Shown piece by piece: positions 55,736 to 64,000 of a stretch of DNA of 64,000 bases (its first letter is position 1; every line of letters starts with the position of its first letter). Source of the DNA: Anastrepha obliqua (lineage: Eukaryota > Arthropoda > Insecta > Diptera > Tephritidae); the NCBI RefSeq assembly GCF_027943255.1, contig NC_072895.1, positions 47,032,001 to 47,096,000 on the forward strand. The letters run 5' to 3'. The position numbers and the translations under genes are program-made. The notes under the pieces were generated by a model. It searched no databases and was not told the DNA's origin. It saw nothing but the letters and a program-made list of their open reading frames with translations.

Positions 55736-57001
55736 AATTATTATAAATAACTTTCAGAAATATTTTTAGCGAATGACTCATAATGACTTTGCTCCTATTT
55801 TCGGAACAACAAGCGTTCTGCACGTCCAGTAGATTTAGTTTTAGACGCTTCCTGCATGCTTTTGCTCTAATCTACCCTCTTTTTTGCTCGATTTATAACA
55901 TTATAAACTACATATCTGACGTGTTACCGAAAATCTTTCAGACAATTCCTGAACACTTTTACCCAAGTGGTAATTATAACATAATAATTGCGTAACTCAA
56001 AGGATAATCTTTTGCCAAGCATTAAAAAAAAACTATATTTCAATTGAAAATTTTTCATTGAATGATAAAATGAAAGCATCAAAGTGATCATTGCAAAGCA
56101 GAGATAACAGTAAATCGACGTTAATCGCGCAACTTACTATAAATAAATTGTAAATTTATTTTCTGTTGCATTGTAAATTTATTTTCTATGTGAAAACTCA
56201 TTCCGCATTCTGTGGCGGTTACCGGTACGTAGCCCAATTTTTGACTACTCTTTTCAATAAATCTGAATGACATATCTAAGTGAGCCCAATCAGCAAAAAT
56301 GCCACGCAAACGATGGTAATTTGACTACAATACTTACAAGAGCTGAATTTTATAAGGACATAAGCCAAGATGTTTAAGTAATTCTTCTACGTATTCGAAG
56401 TACAGAGGACAACAAGTTGGTAACGACGACGAATGTACATTTTGGCGTCTTTTTCAGCATTTCGCGCTACATTTCTATGTGAAGGTTTGAATCGAGAAGA
56501 GTAAAATTAGTGCGAAAACGATCAATAACTAATAAGATACAACCTTACCATGAAGATGGAACATTTTTAACGTTTCCACATTTGCATAGATACCTCGCTT
56601 ATGTACCCACATCTGTTATCTACAGAAAAAATTATAGCCGAGAAGAGTCAATATAGATGACAAAGTTGTTTGCAAAATTGGACTTAATCATAAAAGTGTA
56701 CCATCAGTGATTCGTTCTACTTAGATAGAGGACATTTTCATGGTTGACTCTATAGTCACCATAAGTTAGGGGTACAAAACAAAATTAGAAATATGATAAA
56801 TAAAAAAGAGGCAATAAGAAAGAACCGAAAGGTGTTGGCAACGCTTTAGATTTTATGATTTTTTTTCTTCGGCGTAAATGTCATTACTTTTTAATAAGTT
56901 GCAAGTAGCAGAATCGCTCAACACTCAAACGTCAGTAAAAATATGTATGTATGTAAAATATTCACATAATAAAATAAAGTAACAATAGGTTAAGCTTTGA
57001 C
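55736..57001. other. Largely unannotated region; possible mariner trace
   Basis: On the minus strand at about 56470-56170, HLGLCPYKIQLL and RLRGIFADWA resemble the PYKxQLxQELKP…RRxFADWA segment of DD41D proteins. DNA after it is loosely similar to the GGCTACGTCAATAAGCAAAA block. This is weak. A roughly 23-bp tandem duplication (GTAAATTTATTTTCT) lies near 56150-56190. Confidence 0.3.
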
Positions 57002-57620
57002 ATAATAAAACGGGTGTTTTTTGAGGTCCAGAATTTTTTTTTTTTTTGTAAAAATAAAAGACTGCGCCTTGTGACGCCACTTGGATCGATCTGCTTTTGT
57101 GGCACTTTTTCAAGCATAATCGACGTTAGCTCTGGTCCGAACACTCTGAATTTTGGTTTACAATTCTCCAAATAGAATAGGCAAACGATTTTCACAAGCT
57201 TTCAACAGGTGAGCCAAACAAGTTAACTCACTTGGTGCAGGCGGCCAATTGACACACAAATTTCATGAGTTGATTCAATTACCAACAGTTGAGGTTATTG
57301 AAGTGATGACTACATATCGATGGTTTTCGAGAAAAGCGACACAACTCAAAATTAACTGAAATTCGGAGTTCTGCCGTTAAAAGCAAAAATCAACTACAGA
57401 GTTTATATATTTCTATCTGGAAAAGCGTCATAAGCGAATCTTGAAGCAATTCTGAGAGATGGCGTTAGTGTCGTTTTGTCAGGTGATCGAATTGGCTCGT
57501 CAATTATCTAGAAAACTGACCCACCTCAGTATTTTGTATTTTTGAATTATGCCACTTTTCTCGAAAACCATCGATATGCTGAATGGCATATTGTACTATT
57601 TTTTGGATTCGTTTAGACTT
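57002..57620. repeat. Scrambled DD41D mariner remnant with an internal inverted duplication
   Basis: CATATCGATGGTTTTCGAGA (57313) recurs inverted at 57578 (24 bp perfect, about 38 bp similar). Plus-strand 57430-57580 resembles the third-Asp block (GDR…TDPPQYFVFLNYA against GDV…CDLTPLDFFLWGY). Minus-strand 57200-57260 resembles the same block in the opposite direction. This suggests rearranged halves of one element. The assignment is tentative. Confidence 0.35.
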
Positions 57621-57793
57621 GAACGATTGGTGGTGATCCGAATAGTTGCAGATAATTCGGATCTGGTGTTCAAATATTTAAGTTTGGAAAAAGTCTGAAC
57701 GAATAATGTCTCCGTCATGTACGCTACGAACGACGTTTTTTTATATTCTCGTGAGATGGTTCCCAACCCAAATATGTAATTTCCTTTATTCAA

Positions 57794-58270
57794 CTATACA
57801 TGAGTATCATTACTACAGCTGATATGGTTATGAAAATTTTCTGCTATCTGGAGTTGATTGTTACCCTCTTCAGCGAATGTGGAACTCAAACGATGATCGA
57901 ATGACTTGAATTGTTGCACCATTTGGATCCTATATGAGTGTTGGTCTAATCTTCCATTTTTTTGTTTATTCGTGAGTGCACAAGAGTGAACGTACAATAA
58001 GTTGTTCAGGCAGACGATTAAGCGTAAGTAATTTGGTCGAGGGGCTGTCAGATTGGCATTGTAGGACGTGTGGGTACGCGTAAGTTTTAAATAAATCCAC
58101 TCCAAAATTCTTAGAATTTTCAAGTTCATTGCTGATGTGGCTGAACAATTCTTACTTACATTGGGTCCAAGTTGATTCGCTTGAGGTAAGATTGGCGAGG
58201 TTTGGCGATTGATTTGGCTTGGCGAACCAAGAACTTTAAATCTTTTTTTTATCCATTTATTTATTGCAAT
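57794..58270 (-). other. Open frame region, unrecognised
   Basis: A 165-codon minus-strand frame (58291-57794) overlaps the end of the Jockey-like relic at its start and reads FKVLGSPSQINRQTSPILPQ … CLNNLLYVHSCALTNKQKNG. I recognise no domain. It may be the 3' part of the same retroelement or chance. Confidence 0.2.
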
Positions 58271-59040
58271 CTGTTTTTTAACATTCAACAATACTGTTAA
58301 AGGAGATGGGATTCAGAGTTATTTCTGCAATTAAAGGATTTGAGTGCGATTGGAGTTTTTTACAGTGTGATTTGGCAAGCTTTTTTTTTAAGGTTTTGTG
58401 GGAAATTTGAGATCTCGATGGATTGGGGAATTTGTGAAATAAAATGGTGCGTTTGTAGTCATTCTAAGTGTTTTCGATTGGAATCTTAGAGTGTTTCGAT
58501 GTTAAAATTGGCTGCAATTCCACAGAGCTGTATGCCGCAGGTCCATATCGCTTTTAATATGGCACTGCCGAGTGAGAGCTTGCTCTTGACAGAAACCTCA
58601 GAATTTTGATTAAGTAACCAATATACTTATAGATTTCGGAGTTTGATTCCAAGTACCTTACGTTTAGTGAAAATATGTGTTTTCCATATAAGCTTGCTGT
58701 TGAGGTGCATACCGAGATATTTCGTAACATTATTTTGGGGTATGATTGCATTATTGAGTTTCACGAGAATGCAAATGCCTTGATTTAGTGTAAAAATTAT
58801 TGGAACTGATTTTGTGCCATTGGATTTTAATCTCCAATCTTTTATCCTTTAAAGTCAAGTCGTTGAAGTCAAAAATATTAAGTTCTTTTTAGAGTTTAAG
58901 TGAAGCCTTCTGGGGGTTAGAGTCAATAGCGAGAACAGCGGTGTCATCTGCAAAAGTTCCGACGATAGTTTCCTCAATGACTGGTAAATCGTGGGTGCAG
59001 AGCAAGCATCGGTATTTGAGGTAGTAACACTTTCAAGATC
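58271..59040 (-). pseudogene. Antisense Jockey-like non-LTR reverse transcriptase C-terminal half
   Basis: Minus strand from about 59000: PVIEETIVGTFADDTAVLAI holds the catalytic FADD motif near 58940-58955, followed by DSNPQKASLKL. Then comes a decayed thumb region (YLGMHL-like near 58715). YWLLNQNSEVSVKSKLSLGS and AILKAIWTCGIQLCGIAANF (about 58500-58620) match the Jockey-clade WLL…YK.ilkpiWtYGiqLWG signature. LAKSHCKKLQSHSNPLIAEI near 58320-58380 is the C-terminus. Frames shift repeatedly. Confidence 0.75.
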
Positions 59041-59079
59041 TCCACTTTAAATTTAAATTTTCTCTTTTCGGATCTCAGC

Positions 59080-59460
59080 AGAGCTATTCAGGCGGAGTTA
59101 CCCGGTAGCCACCATTAAAGAAGTCGTCACTTAGCTGCTGGCCAGTGTAATACACTTTGAGAAACTAAGCATTTTTATTCTTATTAGCATTCGGCATGTG
59201 TCATCGACTAACTGACGGTGAATTCGAAATTAGTCGCGCATCGTGTCTTACGCTTATTTATCTCTGAATACCTTACCACTAAGCTTATTTTGGTATAAAT
59301 TCACAGGTGCATTGAATTGTGTGTGTGATGAACTGGCAGGGCAAAGTGTGGTTTGCTCTTGACCTCTAGAGCTGTCCACGGCGCAACCCATACACTGCCT
59401 GAGAAGAGTCCAAGCGGCGAGACCAAACACAATATGATGTCTTTTCTGCGTTTAGAGGAT
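59080..59460 (+). pseudogene. RNase H fragment of an I/Loa-like non-LTR element
   Basis: ATIKEVVT near 59118 parallels AAIKEAAD of the 2999-3975 copy. CDELAGQSVVCS (about 59325-59360) parallels ADELARQGTCEVVCP of that copy, in the correct order and spacing. The intervening sequence is decayed. It ends shortly before the mariner at 59520. Confidence 0.55.
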
Positions 59461-59519
59461 GAATATTAGGAGGAATCACCCCGGTATTGAGATTAAACTT
59501 TCTTCCTCTTATATATATA

Positions 59520-60246
59520 CAGGGTGCGCCATATAGCGTTTGCTTTCTGAACCACCTATTTTTTTGAGAATGGTAACAGAAATGACATGTGAAATGTGTT
59601 CATAATTTACTTAAAGGTTTAACATTTACGAAATGGGACGCTATACGCTTGAAAAAAATTGGGAAATATTGAAAACCTATTTCCAAAGTGGTAAGGGTTC
59701 TTCTTTTTCCGCGGTTACAGTAAATGGCGAGCGTTACCGTGACATGCTCAACGAGTTTTTGTTTCCAAAAATTGAAGAGGATGACATGGACGACATTTGG
59801 TTTCAACAGGACGATGCAACTTGTCACACTGCCAAAATTATACTCGAGCTTTTGGCTACCGTTTTTGAAAACCGAATAATCAGCCGAAATTCCGATATCA
59901 ATTGGCCGCCTCGGAGCTATGATTTAAGCGCGTTGGACTATTTTTTGTGGGTAGCCGTTAAGGACAAATGCTATGCGAACCATCCAGAGACGATTGATGC
60001 TTTAAAACACGAAATCGAAGTTGCCATTCATGAAACTGGAGCCCAAACAATCGAAAATGTGCTTAAAAATTGGGTTGATCGAATGGCCTACTGTAAAGCC
60101 AGTCGTGGCAGTCATTTGAACGATACTATTTTTCATTCATAAATGACAATGTTCAATCTTTAAAATAAAAAAAAAGTTTGAAAAAATATTGATTAGTTTT
60201 TTTTTTATAGCCGATTCAAAAAGCAAATTTTACACGGCCCACCCTA
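59520..60246 (+). mobile_element. DD41D mariner family C, copy 3 (727 bp)
   Basis: The ends CAGGGTGCGCCATATAGCG and TAGGGTGGGCCGTGTAAAAT (reverse complement) are flanked by TA at 59518-59519 and 60247-60248. Leader and 3' end are nearly identical to copy 1. The internal deletion is different and preserves an open frame. Confidence 0.9.
59633..60142 (+). CDS. Short transposase-derived protein: DD41D N-terminus fused to second/third-Asp domain
   Basis: The 169-codon frame starts MGRYTLEKNWEILKTYFQSG, like copy 1. A deletion then joins it in frame to AVTVNGERYRDMLNEFLFPK. The second Asp block is WFQQDDATCHTAK (usual G is D) and the third is LSALDYFLWVAVKDKC, 41 residues apart. The end is SRGSHLNDTIFHS. 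The first catalytic Asp and most of the DNA-binding region are missing, so it cannot be an active transposase. If made, it might bind partners only. Whether it is expressed is unknown; retention of the frame may be luck in a young copy. Confidence 0.75.
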   Translation: MGRYTLEKNWEILKTYFQSGKGSSFSAVTVNGERYRDMLNEFLFPKIEEDDMDDIWFQQDDATCHTAKIILELLATVFENRIISRNSDINWPPRSYDLSALDYFLWVAVKDKCYANHPETIDALKHEIEVAIHETGAQTIENVLKNWVDRMAYCKASRGSHLNDTIFHS

Positions 60247-60247
60247 T

Positions 60248-60343
60248 ATAATTGGCGCGTACACTCTTTTTGGATGTTTGGCCGAGCTCCATTTGTGGAA
60301 CAACATCAAGACGCACACCACAAATGGAGGAACTTCTTCCTCT
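60248..60343 (-). repeat. SINE 3'-end fragment, antisense, with a 19-bp micro-inversion
   Basis: AATTGGCGCGTACACTC and GTTTGGCCGAGCTCC are the reverse complement of the SINE 3' end. Between ATTTGTGG (60291-60298) and CCACAAAT (60318-60325), the 19 bases run in the opposite orientation to the flanking SINE sequence. The mariner at 59520 ends immediately before it. Confidence 0.8.
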
Positions 60344-61590
60344 TGCATGATTAATATTCAGACTTCTTGGCTCCCATTTTTATCAATGCCAGAGGAGCGC
60401 ACCGGCTTAGATTTTAGTCTTCCTAGTACTTTCTTATTAGCACGACGTATTTCTTCAGCCGCGATTAACGATCGTCAGTTTTCGAATACCTCTTTGGACT
60501 CTTCCATTTTCTCCTCACCAACACGCACAACATACTAGAAATTAATATCAAAAGCGAAAAAAATTTTGGGCATTTCATTTGACAAATATATTTTTATATA
60601 TTCCTATATGTTTAAAAAAACACCTGTTACTTATACATACGAACTTATCCACATTTCCAATTGGGAGTTCACTTTCTTGCCATCAACATTATTGTCATTG
60701 GCACTGATCTTTTTCCAGCTACGGTCTGCTAATGTGCCATTGTAGCACCGGAACCAACAATAGTAACAGCAGTAACAACAAAAGCAACAGAAAACACCAG
60801 AAACATCAAATTATCCAAAGGCACAACTTGAAGTAAGCAATATTTAGTCAACGTAGAGACAATTGTTCTTGTACTCACCATATACGAATGTGGTGGTGGT
60901 TGTAGTGAAGTGGTGTGAAAAAGTGAAACTGATTACTTTGTGCTTTTTGTGGGCTTTTCAGGTATGACCAAGTTTCTTTAGCATTTATTTAAAGTTTTAT
61001 GTGTAATGTTCCCACCAGGCGTTAGTGAAACTATTTGAAGGGAGGCTGATTGTGCTTGTAATGCTGATTAATCTTTGATCCTTAATTGCCTTAGTTTCTT
61101 AGTTGTTCACCTATTCTAGTTGTTTACCTGCTTAGTTGGTAGGTGCGCCAGTAAAAATTCCCACACGCAATTTGAAATTTGCATTCTTTTTGAAAACATT
61201 AGAAAGTATTAAGCTTCAAAGCCGTTTCTGGCACGCTTAGGCGCTTGTGAAACCATACATTTCGTGAGCGCATCCAGAGTGCTTCTGATAGGTGAGATAA
61301 CATGTTTCATTGTTTTTCCGACTTCTGTTTTAGTTATTTTACTGAATCTTTCGTAACCACAACTAATCCCTTTGGCGAAATTACCATCCGTATGATGTTT
61401 ATAGCTGTGTGAATGTAGTTAAAATTAGTGTTTTATAAAAAGGTTTCAGTTTTGAAATTGTCTCGGATACGATCATTGTAAGACATTTGAACTCAACTTA
61501 GCCAGTAAGAAGCAGAGTGCGTCTTTCTCGGCTTCAAAGGGATTTTAGATGACACTTATCCCTGGAAGAGAGATTTAATATTTGGAACCT
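60344..61590. other. Unannotated spacer
   Basis: CAA/CAG-rich sequence lies near 60755-60815. No gene or terminal repeat is recognised. Confidence 0.35.
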
Positions 61591-61597
61591 TAATTCG

Positions 61598-62160
61598 ATG
61601 AACTTATTTGGAGATGATTCGGACTTTTTGTTCATATCAGTTGGATGTACTGGGCATCAAAGATCTAATGAGAAAAAGCAAGTATACGGTATACTGATTA
61701 TTTTTTTAGACTATCAAGCTGCCTTGAAAGCTTTAGACTCATGCGAGGGCACAATTACTGAATGTCGTGAATCTTTAAATGAGAAGGCCGACCATTATAG
61801 CGTTCAATTCACAAAAGTTCCTGATCACCAAGTCATTAAAATAAGGTATTAAGCTGATAAATTAGCACCGAAATCAACGACTACCCCATCCATATTCAAA
61901 ATGGCCGAGCTCGGCATGAGTGAGAGACATGAGTACCCACATATCGCCACAAAAAATCGAAATTCGAATATACGTAACCTGCGAAAATTCAAAATTCACG
62001 ATACCTTTTGAACACACCTCGTATGCATATCTAAGCCGATTCGGTAACGCATACCTGATTTTCAGGCGAACGAGAAGGAGTGCAGCTTCTAGCCATCAAG
62101 TTGCTGAGGGTCGGGTTGCTAAGAGTTGTGAGAGGAATTCAAGTTTCGGTGTGTGATATA
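61598..62160 (+). pseudogene. RNase H fragment of an I-like non-LTR element
   Basis: LDYQAALKALDSCEGTITEC and RESLNEKADHYSVQFTKVPD match the SDSQAAIKAL … W/KVPGH stretch of RNase H. After a stop and frameshift near 61850, ADKLAPKSTT corresponds to the last motif (ADELARKGST). Upstream FISVGCTGHQRSNEKKQ may be displaced RNase H sequence. Downstream similarity fades. Confidence 0.6.
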
Positions 62161-63469
62161 ATGAAAAGTAAGGATTCTGAACACTTTTTTAATGGAGGTG
62201 GCTCAGGTGGCCCATCTGCTCTGACGCACAGCAACTCTAAGAGCATTTTCAACTCATTCTCATTAGCTTGGTTTTAGATCAACAAAGTTCCAGCTTTCAA
62301 ATTTACAGCAGATATTAGTTATATTAAACATTTTCAGTAAATCAGAAAACAGCCTTCACTTTAAATAGTTTCCGCTTTTTACCTTAACGACAGAGTATTC
62401 TAAAATATACTCATGAACAACAACATCGGCATGCCATTTTGCGTGCCCAAATTACATTCGAATTATTTATTTTTAGTTGTCATATGATTTACAAATAAAT
62501 TTTCAATACGCATTTACTTAAATGATTTTGAATTTCATAATCATCACCATCATCCACAATAACAACAACAATAACAACAATTGCATTAACATCAACATCA
62601 ACATTTTTTTAATTTGAATACGTCAATCAACGCTTTCAGCGAATCTGACACTGACAGCTTCCCTTCGGGATAGTGAGTGTACGAGTACTGCTTGAAATGA
62701 CGTTTCTAAAAATATTACCAACACACGAAAATACGTACGAGCATATCAAATACGGTACATTAATAAGAGTCCAAGTAGATGAATGCGTGTGCAGTGAGAT
62801 GACTGTGAGTGTATCGTATGTCTGTAGTTGTGACCGGGTCTGTTGACGACCCTACCACTTTCATACTTAGTCAGTTGTGCTCCTTTATTTCCCTACAATT
62901 CTCTAACTTATCCGCTCTATATGTCTGTACATTTTATTGTTGTAGTCTATCGCGATTTAAGCAATTTTCGTGCGATATGGAAAATGTACGCATGGGTTAG
63001 TGCTTCGGTTCAGTGTGTGCCCGCACATATGTTTTCCATATTGCCATTGATTAATAATGGGAAAAGTGCGATGGGCGCTGTGTCTGTGCCATTTGACTGA
63101 ACTAAAATAATTTTCTTCATAATCGGACGCACATTTATGAGTTCTCCTTCAATATGTACGCGTAATTCAATGTATTTCTTTTTTATTTTATTTCCATTTT
63201 ACTAAAGTGACACTTTTATTGTTTCGTTTTGACATCCCGATTCTCACGTGCACTGCTTTTCATATCAGTATTTTAGAAAATTTCAAAAGTTGCATTTGGC
63301 CATTTTTAAAATGCCATGAATTTTAAGAAAGCAATCAATCAAAGTGTGTAAATTGAATTGAATCGAGTTGACTGGTTTGTTTGAATGTGTTGTTGTTTTA
63401 TAAAGAGTGTATATTTTTGGTTCTTAGCAATTTGTAAGAGAGTTTTTAGTTGTAGCTGCGCATTGCTTT
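62161..63469. other. Unannotated spacer
   Basis: A CAT/CAA trinucleotide-rich tract lies near 62540-62608. No gene is recognised. Confidence 0.35.
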
Positions 63470-63473
63470 AAAT

Positions 63474-64000
63474 TTGTGCTGCAGTCAACAGCTGAAACGA
63501 CAATCAGTGATTTTTCGTCAGTTCGAGCATCTTAAACTAAATAAATTTTTTGTTTATCGCACCATTACTCGTTACAATGATACTGGTATCATCGCGAAGC
63601 GTCATGGAGGTGGTCATCAAAAGACTGCAATGGTTCAAAAAGTGAAGAGGATTTCGCTCAATCCCCGACGAGTGCCAATCAAATAGCGAAAGAACTGAAA
63701 ATATCTGACCGTAGCATCCGTCGCATACTGAAAAATGATCTCAAAGTAAAGCCTTACACGATTCAAAAGGTGCATAATCTCACACCAAAGCAGCGACAAG
63801 TCAGGCTTGAGAGAACGAGGCTAGTTGCTTCGCTTGGCCGAAAGCGGTTAATTTCTGAACATTGTGTTTTCAGTCGAGAAAATTCGTAAACTCCCAAAAC
63901 AAAAGAGTTTATTTGACCGAGCGTTCGTACGAGAATTAGAGTCATCGATTGACCACCAGAGGCAGCACCCGCCACAGGTAATGATTTGGGCCACTGTAAT
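63474..64000 (+). pseudogene. Tc1/mariner-superfamily transposase, 5' part, runs off the window
   Basis: From 63474: QLKRQSVIFRQFEHLKLNKF, FVYRTITRYNDTGIIAKRHG and GGHQKTAMVQKVKRISLNPR form the first helix-turn-helix and linker. A one-base deletion near 63670 shifts to SANQIAKELKISDRSIRRIL, KNDLKVKPYTIQKVHNLTPK and QRQVRLERTR (second helix-turn-helix). Near 63870-63930 the first-catalytic region is frameshifted (VEKFVNSQNKRVYLTERSYE across two frames). HPPQVMIWATV reaches the window edge. The QNxR motif suggests an ITm/gambol-like rather than classical mariner group. Confidence 0.72.

Overview
This window looks like AT-rich nuclear DNA of a higher fly, most likely a tephritid fruit fly or close relative. 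That is an inference. It rests on several DD41D mariner elements (the rosa group was described from Ceratitis rosa and other tephritids), I/Loa-, Jockey- and RTE-like non-LTR retrotransposons, a tRNA-derived SINE, and many (TACA/GTAT)n microsatellites. I found no convincing host protein-coding gene, tRNA, rRNA or CRISPR array. The sequence reads as intergenic or intronic DNA packed with transposable elements of different ages.

Layout. 1-7 kb: three DD41D mariner copies (241-732, 915-2193, 5857-7070), an RNase H-bearing non-LTR 3' end (2999-3975) and two SINE copies. 8-14 kb: an antisense non-LTR relic, a DD34D mariner relic, then a non-LTR element (11617-14172) split by an almost intact DD34D mariner (12100-13392). 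16-24 kb: a 77-bp tandem duplication, a pogo-like MITE, mariner relics, another non-LTR 3' half, MITEs and a Tc1-like relic. 24-34 kb: DD41D elements, including one nested in another. 35-44 kb: RTE-like fragments, a large fold-back element (36071-38055), a TTAA-flanked MITE (38522-39250) and a Tc1-like element split by a GC-rich mariner (39850-40764). 46-53 kb: a non-LTR element split by a mariner, a SINE split by a non-LTR fragment with a 12-bp target duplication, and a three-level nest (Tc1-like, then DD34D mariner, then DD41D mariner). 54-64 kb: antisense RT and Jockey relics, RNase H fragments, a third copy of one DD41D family with an open 169-aa frame, and a Tc1-like transposase running off the window edge.

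How the parts relate. Three DNA-transposon groups of the IS630-Tc1-mariner superfamily dominate: DD41D mariners (at least three terminal-repeat families, mostly internally deleted), DD34D mariners, and Tc1-like elements. TA target duplications and cross-interruptions give a relative chronology: Tc1-like and non-LTR elements tend to be older hosts, and mariners the younger guests. A second group of MITE-like repeats shares two internal motifs about 150 bp apart and, in the best copy, has 18-bp perfect inverted ends and TTAA duplications. Nearly every coding remnant is broken. The least damaged are the transposases at 1037-2077, 12165-13218 and 59633-60142.
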